64,000 nt of DNA from Fonsecaea monophora (Eukaryota > Ascomycota > Eurotiomycetes > Chaetothyriales > Herpotrichiellaceae), in contig NW_019174003.1 of assembly GCF_001642475.1 (NCBI RefSeq), positions 62,001 through 126,000 of the forward strand. The letters run 5' to 3'. The position numbers were made by a program, and so were the translations under genes. Below are positions 1 to 12,800 of this stretch, in pieces. Position 1 is the first letter of the stretch. Each line of letters opens with the position of its first letter. Under the pieces are notes generated by a model. That model saw nothing but the letters and a program-made list of their open reading frames with translations, was not told the DNA's origin and did not search any database.

Positions 1-899
1 TTTTACTGGGTGAAGCAGGTTCCTCTCCTTCTTCCGTTGCCCGGGTGTGTTGTGGACCCAGTTTGAAAATGTGGACAGTCTCCGTGGCCGAGGACACGCA
101 CAGCAAGGTCGAGGTTATGTTAAAGGCCATGCTGTAGATCCTGGAAGGCATGGATCCCCTTCTAAATTGGTAGAGTTTGTGTGCATCTGGAACCGAAAAG
201 ACTCGGATAATAGTGCCCTTGTCCGACGCTGTAGCCATCAGAGTTCCTTCGTTGTTGAAGATGACACAAGAAAGTGGAGACCGGTGAGCTTCCACGACGT
301 TGATGGCTTCTAGCTTGACGGCATCGAACAGCAGAACCTCTCCGGTGGTTGGAGGAACGTGTGTGCTGTTGGGTGGAGCGTGTGAAGGTGGAGCAAAGGA
401 CGATGCCACCGCTTTTTGAGGCAGAGGGTATGCCAGGTAGCAGTTGTCTTGGGAAGGAGAAAGGGCACATATAGCTGCAGGGTTTGGCGAGGTCTCAATC
501 GTGTACAGCAGTTTCATAGTCTGGATATCATAAAGGTAGATTTGATCTTCCAGCACAATCACCAGCCTCTTTCTATTCAAGCGTACGGCGAGGACGGCGT
601 TGGGAAAGGTGAGCTCGCATATTATCAGGTCTCGTTTCGTGTTTTTGATCTGGAGCCTTCTCGGAGACAGGATGAGGGCCACCAGAGAGGTAGAGAAAAG
701 CATTTCGAGGATAGCAACGTTGCCGGCATCTCGGGATTCGAAGGACTTTGCAAATGGTTCGGTGGTGAAGATGCGAAAACCTCTCGATGTGCCTAGGGGA
801 GTTAGGTTCATGTACACGGTGACCGAGGAATCATGGTAGTCACGTACCTACAGCCAAATGGCTGTAGTCCTGATTGAACGTCACAAAGTTCATAGCCAT
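1..899 (-). CDS. atg18: Atg18, PROPPIN WD-repeat autophagy protein (5' part, runs off left edge)
   Basis: Phosphoinositide-binding beta-propeller of the PROPPIN family. In fungi it binds PI3P/PI(3,5)P2 on pre-autophagosomal and vacuolar membranes, working with Atg2. Exon 1 (899-848) encodes MAMNFVTFNQDYSHLAVG, the typical family start. A 55-nt intron (847-793, donor GTACGT, acceptor CTAG) follows. Exon 2 (792 to the edge) stays open for about 264 codons and carries the lipid-binding FRRG motif (plus-strand 160-172) in the context LYQFRRGSMPSRIYSMAF. About 281 residues are present; the last blades and stop lie outside the window. An upstream in-frame ATG exists at 1079, but the conserved start is 899. 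A (AGC)n run lies just upstream of it. The gene diverges from mlh1. Identification is firm. Confidence 0.95.
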
Positions 900-1345
900 G
901 GTGAGTGGTCTACGGGCGGCGCTGCTGCTGCTGCTGCTGCTCGTGCTACCGGTGTTCGTCCATGGGCCAGAGGCTCTCTTTCGTGACTTGAGCGGGAGAG
1001 GCCGCTCCTCCGGATGTCTTGTTCTCGACCTTGCAGGGAGAACACAGATGGGAGCTCGCAGGATTTCCTTCGACAACAAACCAGAAAAAAAGGTCGAGGG
1101 CTGTGGATTAGCTGCACTTTTGGGTGCGGTGGAGGAGGGAAGCCTCGCTAAAGATCAGGCTCTATGGTCAGTCCAGGGCATGTGACGTCGCGTTTCCCCC
1201 ACATTATGCGGCTCGCCTGTATTTACAAGTCCAAGTCCATCTCTCTAGGCAAGCACTATGCCATCTTGAAGTCACCACTTCTCAGCTGACGATGGACTTG
1301 TCAACAAAACATAACAGACTCTGCCGCATCTGAGTACTACACACG
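900..1345. promoter_or_regulatory. Shared divergent promoter region of atg18 and mlh1
   Basis: This 446-bp space separates the start codons of two divergently transcribed genes, so it must hold both promoters. A trinucleotide run (GCT)n at 921-940 lies 22 nt upstream of the atg18 start and is probably in its leader. I see no clear TATA box. Confidence 0.5.
921..940. repeat. (GCT)n trinucleotide microsatellite upstream of atg18
   Basis: About seven uninterrupted GCT units (AGC on the atg18 strand), directly upstream of the conserved atg18 start codon. A length-variable tract here would change the leader or, if translation began at the upstream in-frame ATG, a serine tract. Confidence 0.8.
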
Positions 1346-3747
1346 ATGGCCGAGGCTATGGATGTCGACGCAGTCCCCCCGCGAGGTGTCAAGCGCACGG
1401 CGGAAGAGGCAGGCTTGCCTCCTGAGGCTCCGCCTCGTATCAAGGCATGTTGGATGGGCTCCGGGGTTGGGAGTACGCAATCATGCTGACTTGTGCTCTA
1501 AAAGCCTCTTGATCAAGATGTCGTCAACAAAATTGCCGCAGGCGAGATTATCGTCGCCCCCGTGAATGCTCTCAAGGAGTTACTCGAAAACTCCATCGAT
1601 GCTGGATCCACTTCTATCGAGGTTCTGGTCAAAGATGGCGGCCTCAAGCTGTTGCAGATTACCGACAATGGCCATGGAATCGAGGTGCGGTCCTGAAACT
1701 GGACAAGGTTTCGGAAGCTGATATCCAACAGAAAGATGACTTGCCCATTCTTTGCGAAAGGTTTACCACCTCCAAGTTGAAGAACTTCGAGGATCTCATG
1801 TCCATTGGCACGTACGGTTTTCGCGGAGAAGCCCTTGCCAGTATCAGCCATATTGCTCACCTCAGAGTAACTACAAGGACTGCGAACTCTAGCTGTGCGT
1901 GGCAGGCACATTATCAAGATGGAAAACTTTCCGCGCCGAAACCTGGTCAATCTTCAGACCCGAAACCCTGTGCTGGTCGGCCTGGAACACAGATCACTGT
2001 CGAAGACCTTTTCTACAATATCCCCAACCGTCGTCGGGCCTTTAGATCGCCGTCGGAAGAATATGCAAAGGTGCTTGATATCATTACCCGATACGCCGTG
2101 CACCGCGAAGGTGTTGCGTTTTCCGTCAAAAAGCACGGTGAGACTAGTATTGGCTTCTCAGTAGCCGCTGCCGCCACCAAAATTGACAGACTCAGGCAAG
2201 CATATGGAGGAAGTATTGCAAAGGAGATCATGGAGTTCGGCACCGATGATTCACGATGGGGCTTCAGAGCATCTGGCTATGCGACCAATGCGAACTACCA
2301 TTCGAAACGAACGACGTTACTCCTCTTCATCAACAACCGGTCGGTCGAGTCATCAGCTGTCAAGAAAGCTATCGAGCAAACATACCAGCTATTTCTTCCT
2401 AAAGGTGGACATCCCTTTGTCTACCTCAGCCTGGACATCGATCCTGCCCGAGTTGATGTCAATGTACACCCCACGAAGCGAGAAGTCCACTTCTTGAACG
2501 AAGACGAAATCATTGACTTGGTTTGTGCAAACATCCGGGAAAGTCTGGCAAAGGTCGATACTAGCAGGACTTTCAAGACTCAGACACTCCTTCCTGGGGT
2601 CACACCCATGACGCCAATGAATCCGAGGTTCACGACCGGGGACCAAACTCCTGCTACGGACGACACCAATTCAAGAAGGACCTCAACCGCTAAAAAGCCC
2701 TATGAAAACAATTTAGTACGGACTGACTCGAAAATGCGAAAAATCACTTCGATGCTTCCGCCCGCCTTGCAAACTTCAACATCTCAAGACGAGACTGTGA
2801 CAACTGCGGGCATACGGTACGCAACAATCGATCGAGAACAAGTCCAAATACGGCTCACATCCGTGAAGGATCTCCGAGCCGAAGTCCGTGATGCAATGCA
2901 CAACGCATTGACCGAAGTATTCGCCTCTCTTACCTACGTCGGTGTTGTGGATAGCAACAGAAGACTAGCAGCCATCCAGTCGGGCGTCAAGTTGTACCTT
3001 GTTGACTACGGGATGACATGTAACGAGTTCTTCTATCAAGTCGGTCTGACTGACTTTGGCAATTTTGGGCTCATCCAGTTGGAGCCTGCGCCTAGCCTGA
3101 AGGAGCTTCTAGATATCGCGGCCGAACATCAGATCTCGATCGACCCGACCTGCGCAGGTCTGGACAAAGACCAAGTCGTGGACAAGGTGTACGAACAGCT
3201 CATGAAAAGCCGAGCCATGCTAGCGGAGTATTTCTCCCTTGAGATTTCCGAGGACGGCCATTTGCAGACGATCCCACTGTTGGTGAAAGGGTATACGCCG
3301 TGCATGGCCAAATTGCCCACGTTCTTACTGAGGTTAGGCCCTTTCGTGAACTGGACCGAAGAGGAAGGCTGTTTCCGTACATTTTTGCGGGAGTTGGCCA
3401 GTTTCTACGTGCCCGAGATGCTGCCAGCACCGAAACCGAATCAGCAGCACACGGCAAATGGCAAGGACAAGGAGAAGCGCGGGGAGGACGTGATGCAGGA
3501 CGTGGGAAGCGAGCCAGAAGCTCCTCACAATCCGCCAGCGCGAGACGATGATAATAACGACAACGATAACGACGGAGACAACTCCGATGAAGCCACAGAG
3601 AAGAGAAGGACAGAGCTTGAACACGCGCTCGAGCACGTCCTCTTTCCAGCCTTTCGGTCAAGGATCGTGGCGACACAAGGGATGCTCAAGGGCGTCGTCG
3701 AGGTGGCGAACCTCAAGGGCCTGTATCGCGTTTTTGAGCGGTGCTAG
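1346..3747 (+). CDS. mlh1: Mlh1, MutL-family DNA mismatch repair ATPase
   Basis: MutL homologue that pairs with Pms1/Mlh3 in mismatch repair and meiotic crossing over. Model: 1346-1444, 1505-1684, 1732-3747, giving 764 residues. The GHKL ATPase domain is at the N-terminus: ELLENSIDAG (about 58-67), DNGHGI (87-92) and GFRGEAL (122-128). The C-terminal dimerisation domain ends in the family's conserved FERC. Intron 1 (1445-1504) has a GC donor (AAG|GCATGT) and is the only reading that keeps frame into KPLDQDVVNKIAAGEII. Intron 2 is 47 nt. A 33-residue N-terminal extension and an Asp/Asn-rich insert near residue 700 are lineage features. Confidence 0.95.
1445..1504 (+). other. GC-AG intron in mlh1
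   Basis: The intron runs from AAG|GCATGT to TAAAAG|CCT. Using the nearby GT donors breaks the frame before the conserved KIAAGEI block, so the GC donor is supported by protein conservation. Confidence 0.75.
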
Positions 3748-3898
3748 AAATATAGAATAGAATCAATTTTGTTCTTTCATTCTCTCTCTGTCTCTCTTTT
3801 TCTCCTCTCACCCCTGACGCTTTCCTTCCCCCAAACTCCCCACCGTCATCTCCCCTAACACATGTAAAAAAGAAACGACACCACGGATTGAAAAAAGG

Positions 3899-5349
3899 CT
3901 AATTGGTCCCATTGTACGAATACCACACATCGCCCAAGACACTGCGGGCGCTCCCGTCGACGTTGAGGAGCATGTTCGTCGTCGGGGTGCCGAAGGTGGT
4001 GTAGCCGCCTGGAAAATTGCCGAACCAGGCATACCGTTCGACCCAGGTCTGGGCGTCCATGAAGCGCGTGGCGTTCTTGAGGAACTGCGCCGTGGTGGGC
4101 TGGTCGTAAAAGTCCTGGTCCATGCCGAACTCGGTGACCCAGATGGGGAGCGGGGCGGCAGCACCGGCGGGGGAGTAACTGACGGACAAGTTGTAGGCTT
4201 GGGCGAGGTAGCTCTCAAAGTAGTCGATGTTGTAGGGCGACGCGTACCAGTGGATGTTGAGGAAGTCGATCGTCAGGTTCTGCTGCGTCGCGTTGCCCAG
4301 GAACTGCGCCAGGTACGTGAGCCCGCCGCCGGCGTTGGTCACGGCGGGGGCGCCGATCTTGACCCTCCCCGCGAACGGTTGCATGAAGTCGTGGTAACCC
4401 TGAATGGACTGCGCCACGGGCATGTTGGCCGACTGGCCGTTGAAGTTGGCGTCGGGCTCGTTGAACCCGAAGATGGCGTCGGTGCCGTAGTTGGCAATGG
4501 AAAAGTTGACGTTGGCGACCCAGATGGACGTGAGAGAGTCGGCGTCGTTGTACAAGAGAGGGATGAAGCGGTATTGGGACGAAGGGTAAATACCGACGTC
4601 GTCGCTGGCGTTGGGCAGCGAGTAGTAGTTGTACGACCACGAAATGTAGGGTGATGGGGGAAGGTAGAATTGAAGCGTGGTGACATTGCGGTAAGTAAGT
4701 CCTCGTTTGGCGGGATACGGAGTGGCTATGGGACTGGAAGACGAGCTCACCGTTGACACGCTCCTGGTGCTGGTTCGTGAGTTCGTATGTGAGCCAGTGG
4801 TGCTGGTCCTGCCTGTAATGGTGATGATGGAAGAAGACGTGGAGATTGTAGTTGAGCTGATAGTGTCCGGCTTCGACGAAGTGTTCGTTACGGATGTGGA
4901 CTGACTAGCTACCGTGGTTGTTGACTTCGTTGTACTAGACGATGAACTTGGAGAGAGACTTGTAGATGCACTGCTTGAGTCCGCTGGCGTGGCGCTCGAT
5001 AAGATTGTCGTCGCTAAGGATGAAAGCCTTGACATTGAGCTGGACATTGACGCCCCTCCCTCAACAGTTACGCTCGTTGTGCTCGATGAGGCTGAGGCTG
5101 TCGCCAGGCTGCTTGGAGTATTTGTTGCGTGGTTTGAAGGCGACGAAGTCAAGGCAGTAGAAGCTGCTTCACTACTTGTCGTGGCTGAGAGAGACGATAC
5201 ATGAGAGGATGAGGACAGTGGCGAGCTTGTAGGTTGTGCTGAAGACTGAGTTGTTAGAGTCGCAGAGACTGATTGCGTTGGCGATGACGAGGAGGTACTC
5301 ATGCTGGTGGATGTCAATTGTGGAGATTGTGACGAACTTGCAGGTGTTT

Positions 5350-5383
<34 letters not shown>

Positions 5384-6311
5384 AGTAGTGGTGCCAGAGG
5401 ACGGGTTTGACTCCGTGCTGGTGAGCGACGAGCTGACTATATTGGTCGTAAAGGTGCTTCCGGCAGTCTGTTGCGTAGTCTCGCTCGTTTGTTGCTCGGT
5501 TATGCTTGTAGTGCTTGTGCTTGTCCAACTGGCCAGACTTGAGCTCGATGTCGAAACATCAACGAAGTCGGCCGCCATGGTAATTGGTATAGCTCCCTCA
5601 AGCGGCTGACTCCCAGGGAAAACCACATACAGCCGTCCATTAGGAGTCGCCGAGAATGTCGTATCCCCAAACATCAATCTTGTCCCGTTGAAAGACCATC
5701 TATAGTCACTCGGCTGAGTCGAGTCGAAAAACTGGACGAGAGACAATGTGCCTGTATTTCCGGTGGTGCCGACATCGCCATTCCCGGTTTTCAAGTGGCC
5801 AGTCACAGTGAGAACAAAAATAGTAGCAACGTCTTCGTCAGGAGAGAGATAAGCATTGCCACCGTTGAACGTCACATAGTCCAGGGCACGAGTTCTCAGT
5901 TTATTGCCGATACCACTGACAGTGATCACGAATGGGTTTGAGGTCGGAGACGGGATTGTTGTGGTTGGCACCGTGGGACTCGTTGTACTAGAGGGATTGA
6001 AAGACGTACTCGAAGAGGAAAATGACGAGGCAACACTGCTAGAGCCTGATATTGAAGCTCCTGAACTCGTGGATATGGTTGACAGGCCCCCACTGGTAGT
6101 GAGAGTGCTTGATGTGGTCGTGTTCCCATAGACGATGGACGAGGTAAGGTAACAACCATCGGGCAGGGTCGAAACTGTAGCGCAGTTAGTATTGGAGGAT
6201 CTCGAGATCATGACCACAGCACCGACCTGATTGAGCAGCAGACAATGCTAGAATACCCTGTAAGACCAGCAGAACATTGTCCAACTTGACGACACACTTT
6301 GTAAGCCGCAT
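3899..6311 (-). CDS. Secreted Ser/Thr-rich GH128 (Asl1-like) beta-glucanase-type cell-wall protein
   Basis: Predicted extracellular or wall-bound protein of about 786 residues. Exon 1 (6311-6227) encodes a signal peptide ending LALSAAQ. A 52-nt intron (6226-6175, weak donor GTCGGT, branch CTAAC, acceptor ACAG) leads into the main exon (6174-3899). Domains: an N-terminal beta-sandwich-like region resembling the fungal DUF7908 type (about 70-210), a long Ser/Thr-rich stalk including 14 consecutive Thr, then a C-terminal GH128 domain (about 525-786). Candidate catalytic glutamates lie in GFNEPD and WVTEFG. The family cleaves beta-1,3-glucan; the substrate here is inferred. Without the first exon no ATG precedes the stalk in frame, which supports the spliced start. 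Many N-glycosylation sequons are visible. Confidence 0.85.
5351..5382. repeat. (CGT)n microsatellite encoding a poly-Thr tract
   Basis: About ten perfect CGT units, reading ACG (Thr) on the coding minus strand, in the stalk of the GH128 protein. The slippage-prone tract would vary stalk length in frame. Confidence 0.9.
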
Positions 6312-6828
6312 CTTGTCGTTTCCACCTCTTGTCCTGCTTCACTCACCTCTATTTCCCGTATAGAAACATCTACCCGACTTCGGTCGCGCTTCGACTAGCT
6401 CTGTTATTTGGGTCCCTTGCCTGGAATGTAGGAGTAGGAATGTGTGCGATGGCCAGTGCGCCGTTCAGATGTCTCTGTCTCGTTCATCCAGATTGGCCTG
6501 CAAATTTCCTACTAAGAAAGGGGGAACCAGCAAAGAGTCGATTTGGAAGGAAATAGAAGCTTGGAACGAGTTCCAAAGCCTTTTTTTGTGTGAAATGTCT
6601 GTCCTTGAGCGCCTGCAATTGCTAAACCTAGTATACACATCCGGCTTTTTTGTCTTCGCATTCGAGAATACCTTTTTGTATATGGTACACAGACACATGG
6701 TAGCCGCTGGAAATGCTCAAGAAACGCCCATGATATGTCCTTCATGCTCCATGATGCTCTATTATGGGTATCGTTGTCGTACTGAAAGAAACGGAAATTC
6801 GAAACAGAAATCTCACTTCCATATGCCT
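6312..6828. other. Intergenic region upstream of the GH128 gene
   Basis: Holds the promoter of the GH128 gene and the 3' flank of the giant morphogenesis gene, both on the minus strand. I see no convincing gene here. Confidence 0.5.
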
Positions 6829-9800
6829 TTAAAATCCCGGGCTCGCAGTCGGGCTGACTCCGCTCGTATTGGATGCATTGAGATACTCCGCTGGCACTCT
6901 TGGAACCCTGGGACTCTGCAACGCTGCCGTCGCTTGTCCCTGTCCTCCGGATTGCCCGCGTAAGCGTGCCAGATCTTTGATCTTGTCCTTCTCCTTTTGG
7001 CTTTCACTCTTGCCGCCTGTAAGACGCCGCATGCCTCTTCGCATTCCCTGCAGGCTGAACGCTCCTCCAGTCTCGTTTGCAGATGTTGGCATTGTCTGAT
7101 ATTCGGAGGGCCCTGGGCCCGACAAAGATTTGGTCTGGTTGGATATAGTCATGCTTAGCGAGGGAAATGGACTGCTCTCTCCGTCCGACATAACGACCTC
7201 ATCGTACTGATCAGCATAATCATCCTGAGACCTGAATGATCCGCCTTCAGACATGGGAGTCATTCCATATGAAGTTGGTTGCGATGCCGGAAATTGGTTC
7301 GCTGGAGAGGTAATTGATCTGGCATGAAGTCCAGGTCGAGTATGATTGACAGGACTCAGCGCGCTCTGGAGCATTGGCTTCTTGGTAGAATTGGGCAATG
7401 ACGGTCCCGGGCCTCCCAACTCGTCGATCGAAGAGAAGGATGATTGTGTGGCTGCGGTAGAACTTGGAGACGATAGACTAGGCTGAGTTCGATGAATGAT
7501 GCCAGGTAGTGGTCCGGCTTCGGTAAACCCATCCTGTACCGTCGTTGTCGATGACGTCCGCGCTAGACTCTGACGAAGAATCGGGGCAGTCTGCTCGTCA
7601 TACAGTGCTGTGCTGTGTTCGGTAAGAGTGGGAAGCGCAATGGCGGACACGCCAAGCTGACTGGTGCCGGTGGGAGTTAAGACGTCGTCGCCATCCAGAT
7701 CGTCGAAGAAATCATCGAGGCTGTCAAGTGTGTTGACCAAATCACTGACATTGGCGTCTGCCGCCACTTCCAGTGACCGGATAGTTTCTGCACGACTCTG
7801 GGGGGGAAAGTATGAATCCGTGTAGCCATCATCACCTTGAAACTCAACATCAGGAGTGGTGGTTTCTTGAGTATTCAATAAGTCCGAGTCGCCGCATGTA
7901 TAGAAAACAGCATGGACATTGTGCCTCGTCATGCTTGAATAGATGGCAGGTGTCGGGATAGACCAGCCGGATGAGTGGGGAATCCCGTACAGGCTTTGTG
8001 TCCGCTCATACTCTTTTCTGATAGCCTTTGCTGAGCCGGAAGCCATGCTCATCCGCATGTGATGCTTTTCCATGGGCGTAGCTGCTACCTCCATGATATA
8101 GTCCATCACTTCCAGAGCTTGTGTGCAGTGCTCCGTCTGCAATAACCGCAGCAGGGGGGAAATGAGATCGGGTCCATGTGTTGTGATGGCATGGCTCTTC
8201 ATGTTCACAATCGGGATTAACTCGCATAGAATGTCCATCAATTTGACTCGAAACCACGGTGTCTTGTTGGTCAATAGTCCGATCATGAAGATCAAACTTG
8301 GGGCGTCGCATGCTGGAAAGTACGCGGCCCTCATGGCTTGAATGGTGGTGGTGAGCATCTCTTGACTCGATGTTATTTCGTTATTGGCGAAACGCTGAAG
8401 AGTGGCCGAAAGAAGATCATGGCCAGCTGCGCTCGCCACCTTTGTAAGTTTCTGGGCTGAAGCTATCGTCATAGGTTCGATCTCGTCGAGCTCAAAGCTT
8501 CGAAGCCAGCGGGGTAGGTTTGCCAGGACACAATAGAGGAGGCGATTGTCGTTCCCAACTAGTGGGCAATCCGGCAGGTCTGCGAGTTTGTGGAGAAGGA
8601 AAAGCGTCTTGTCCAAGCTGTCGGCCGACTTCAGCCCCTTGTAAAGTAGTGGCTGCAGCCCCTCAAAGCCGCCATCCCATTTTCCGGGGAGCCCCTTCAT
8701 CATAGCCTCCGTAACGTCCGGAGCGGACAAGTCCAATTTGTCGAGGAATTTCTCGAGCATTCCCAACGTCTCGTAGAACTCCCTTTCATGAATGGTATTG
8801 AGGCAGGCGCATGTCGTCCAGAAGAGCTGCGGATATCTCAGGAGATTTTTAGGTTCCAGTGCTCCAATGATGACTTTGAGTGTCGTCAAGATCTCCATCG
8901 AAAAGGTCTGGTAGTCCGTGTGCTCATCGGCAATCGTGTTGGAAAGTCGTGCAAGCATATCCGCGAGCATCCTAGCATCCAGGCTGACAGAAATGCAACG
9001 AAATACTTGGAACGACCGACATGCCAAATGCCGGACAGGACAGATAGAGGCCCAGTGCAGCGCTTCTTTAGCCCAGCTGTCGCTGAAATTGTCAAACGCG
9101 AGATTGAAAATGTTGACAATTTCCGAGGTGAGAACCCCCATTGCCTGCGGTACCCGGCTAGCGCCATCGTCTTCGTCCTTCCTCGTGTTGCTCTCGTAAG
9201 TCCAGCTTATCCGAGGACTGTTGCTTCGAATTGCAGCAACAAGGCTTTCAATGTCTGACTTGACAGAGGAGAGGATCTGCGAGTCGATCTTTGTGGTTAC
9301 CAATTCGTGGACGAGGTGGACCAGCATCTCTCTAGCCTGTTCCTGAACTGACGTTGTGTAGTGGTCCCAAAGGATGAGGACAGTATGAATGAGCTTGATC
9401 GCCTCATCTTTGGCCAGGGTCACCGGTGTAACCATGAGGTCGACTAAGAAAATCAGGGAGACTTGTCCCAAGGAAAGACCAACCTATTGACTCGTCAGAA
9501 TGCAATCCGTTCAAAGATCTGGCCTGTCCTACCTGTTTGTTGCCCATAGGCAAAAGGGAAGTCAAATCAGCCACGTAGGGAAGATTCCTTGTATCAGGCA
9601 TTACTACATCAGCATGCTTTCTGTCATTAACCATGTTCTTTGGCGCGAGTTGTAACATGAAAAATTCCAGTACTCGTGAACCGGCAGGAGTGGAAGAAAG
9701 ATATACAACGATTTGCTTTGCGTATTCGACAAAGTTCTGATCGCGCCGATCGAGCGACAGGTAAATAATGAAGTCAAGAATCAGTTGCACATTTCCCGCA

Positions 9801-12800
9801 TGAGGTCCTGTTGACAGGGCTTGCCACAAGGCTTGGACCTCGTTGTGCATTGCGCTGCTTGAGCAAATCGTGATTTCGAACATGTTTGCCAGAAGCATAT
9901 ACGAGGCGGCAGTTGGAGACCCAGTCCCCGGGTCGACCTGGAGCTCGAGAGTCTGCAACCAGGGTAAGATGGCGACGACCATGTTGCGCTGATGATCGTT
10001 ACGTGCAGATTTATAATGGAGTGAAAACTCGGAGAAGATCATAAACGCGATGTCTGAGTTGGCCTTTGCAAGTCGCTTTGAGTATTCAAATTGGGCCAAT
10101 TTGTACACAGCACGCGTCTTGTCGGAAATGCTGATGTCAAACTCTTGAAGATTGGTGCTCTTATGTTGGCGTTCATCTAGAGTGCGGATCAGATGCGCCG
10201 CCTGCATTCTGATTTCACGATTTTCGTTGCCCAAGGTGAACACAATGATGCTGAGAATTTTCCAAAACGCGAGGGGATAGTCTGGCTGTTCAATGAGAAC
10301 CTCGCAAACCACAGTAAAATAGCTCTCCAGCGCCATCGAGGATTCCGTCCGGTAGCATTGCTCGATAGCATGTTCGGCAAGGACGAGATGCTCGGGATTG
10401 TGCATCAGGAGGAGCTTAAGCGCTCGTCGCCCAATAGTGTGCATCTTGTGATTGCTTGTAGCGAAAATGGTATCGATCCATGACAGCATGCGTTGAAGGT
10501 TGAATGACAGGATCGCGTTGCTGTCAGTTTTGATGCTGATCGGCCCAGCGCACAATGTCGCCATTGCGCTCAGGGCTGCTACTCGCAGATTGTTCTTCTC
10601 TTTCTCAAGTGCAGCACTCGCGTTCATCCGATCATGCAAGTCGCGGGCATGGCCGTGATTGGGATCCATCAAATTCCGCTCCGCGGAGTAGCCGCACCAG
10701 TCTTCCATCAAGGCAAATGCAGACTTCCGCGATTCGAAAGGCATCCAGCGAGACGGCGTTTTCGATCTGTTGACCCCTTCGAAGACCTCCTCGACTAACC
10801 CACAGAAATGGTATCTTAGTCTTTGGAATCGCCAATCATTCTGTACGTCATTGTCGCTCAGAAAGATACGCAGATCCCTCGTGTAATTAACGAGGTTATG
10901 CAGAATCCAGTCGTCTTCATAGATATCTTCGAAACGCAAGAAGGCCGCTGTGAGCTTGTATACATGCGTAACTTCCGTTCGTAACCGTTCGGTCTGCTGA
11001 GATCGCTGTGGGCTGCTTGGAGTCCTCTGATGGTTGATTCTGGCCTTTGCCTCATCATTGCACTTGATCACCGCGTACTGAAGCGATTCGAGAAGTGTCC
11101 GGCAAAGTTTGCGATTGATGGAACCGAGAGCAGAGACCACTGCATCACGTATGGCGTCGGGCGCTGCACCAAGCATTGGAATGATGGCAGAGAACAACGC
11201 TCTGGCAGAACTCATCTTGTCTTGTGCTGTTGCAGTGCCTTTGGAGGTCTTCCTTGAATGGGCAGCAGCATCGGCAAGCTGGCTTCGAGATTGGCCCCCT
11301 GGAGAACTTAGAGTGACGCAGGCCATGATCAGGTACAACTTCCACTGCTCAAAGAGCACCTCTGCAGATGTTGCCGAGCTTCGTCCCTGCAGACGGTACT
11401 CATACATTGCCGCATTTGCACCAGTCGTCTCTGAAAACGCCTCAACGTCATTCTGCATCATCATCAATCTGTCCGTGACTGTTCCGCGGCATAAGGCAAT
11501 GGCATTGGGGCATGCATCAAATACAACGCGGATCAAATTCGGAAAAGCCTTGAACCAAAGGGTCGAATCATAGGACACTTCAGAGCTGCAGATCTCAATC
11601 AGTGTGCTTTGGCCAGGACCAGTGCGCTTATCCTTTTGTAAGCGGCTGCGTTCTGCAACATTAAGCGCATCCTCGTGCAAGTCCAGAATTACTGATGACT
11701 GGCCTTCAAGAAGTTTGATGATCCTAGATGGCACATCTTGGCCGAGGACCGAATCAAACTGAAGAACAAGTCGAAGGACCTTGACAGCAAATGCTCTCAC
11801 GCGGCGAGACTGCGAGCAGAGGAAGAACAGGCCATAGGCTTCGATTTCATCCACATGCGGGATGACATTTGTCAGTTCCATCTGCAGAGCTCGCTGAGAG
11901 CCTGTGATCGAGCGATCTCTCGTTTCTGAAGAGCTTGCCACTGCCTTCTGCTTGAGCTGCTCTGTCCATATTTGTAACAATTCGAGATATAGTGTCAATG
12001 TCGCCTCGATATGCGCCGGTCCCAGACGGCCCTCGTCTGACATCGTTGAGTATTGGGAGTCATAGTGGAAGATGAAACGTGGAAAGGCAATTGCTACAGC
12101 TTGAGCGTGGCCCTGCTTTGCAATTGCTTTCAGAGATTGTGTGGCAGAGGCGGCTATATTGGCTTGTACATGAGCAGAGCCTGTGCACAGAAGGTTGATC
12201 AATGGGCTCAGGGGAATGTGATCGGTGAAGCAACGAGGAAGAGCTTGGATGGCCACGTGGAGCAGCTCATAGTACAGCTGGCGCTGATCAGTGACAGTCC
12301 CATCCTGGCCGCGAGTTAAAGTGAATGCATCGGCAAGAGGGGTCTTTGGAGTCACGTTTGATGACAGCTTCTCATTCAGAGTAGCTTGTCCGCCAAAAGT
12401 ATTGTCGCAGAGGATTGTGATCTTGCCCAAAATTTGGCAAAACTGCAAATAGTACTGTCTAGCACTTTCGTCCAGGACTGCCGTATTGACTGGGATTGAG
12501 GAGGGACTCTCATCTTCAAAGCGCGGTCGAAGTGGCGTATCAAGGCCGAGACTAGTCCTCCTGCTCCCAGGCGAGGATGGTAGGCCATCGATGTTCTGCG
12601 ATGAAACGGTGAACGCAGGGAACGGCGGCCCGCTCGCGCTATTTTTTTCCAAATCAGCCATGACAGCAAGAAATGCTCGTATTCCAATAACCATGCGTTC
12701 TGGCTCCATGTTCTCAATCTTGAGACTTCGACTGGTTTGGAACATGTCATAATGGAGGAGGGGAAAGATGATTGAGCGAAAGCAAAGGTCCTGAGCCGCA

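Noticed and set aside
162..470. Minus-strand open frame inside atg18
   Set aside because: It overlaps the conserved atg18 frame in another phase and has no family features.
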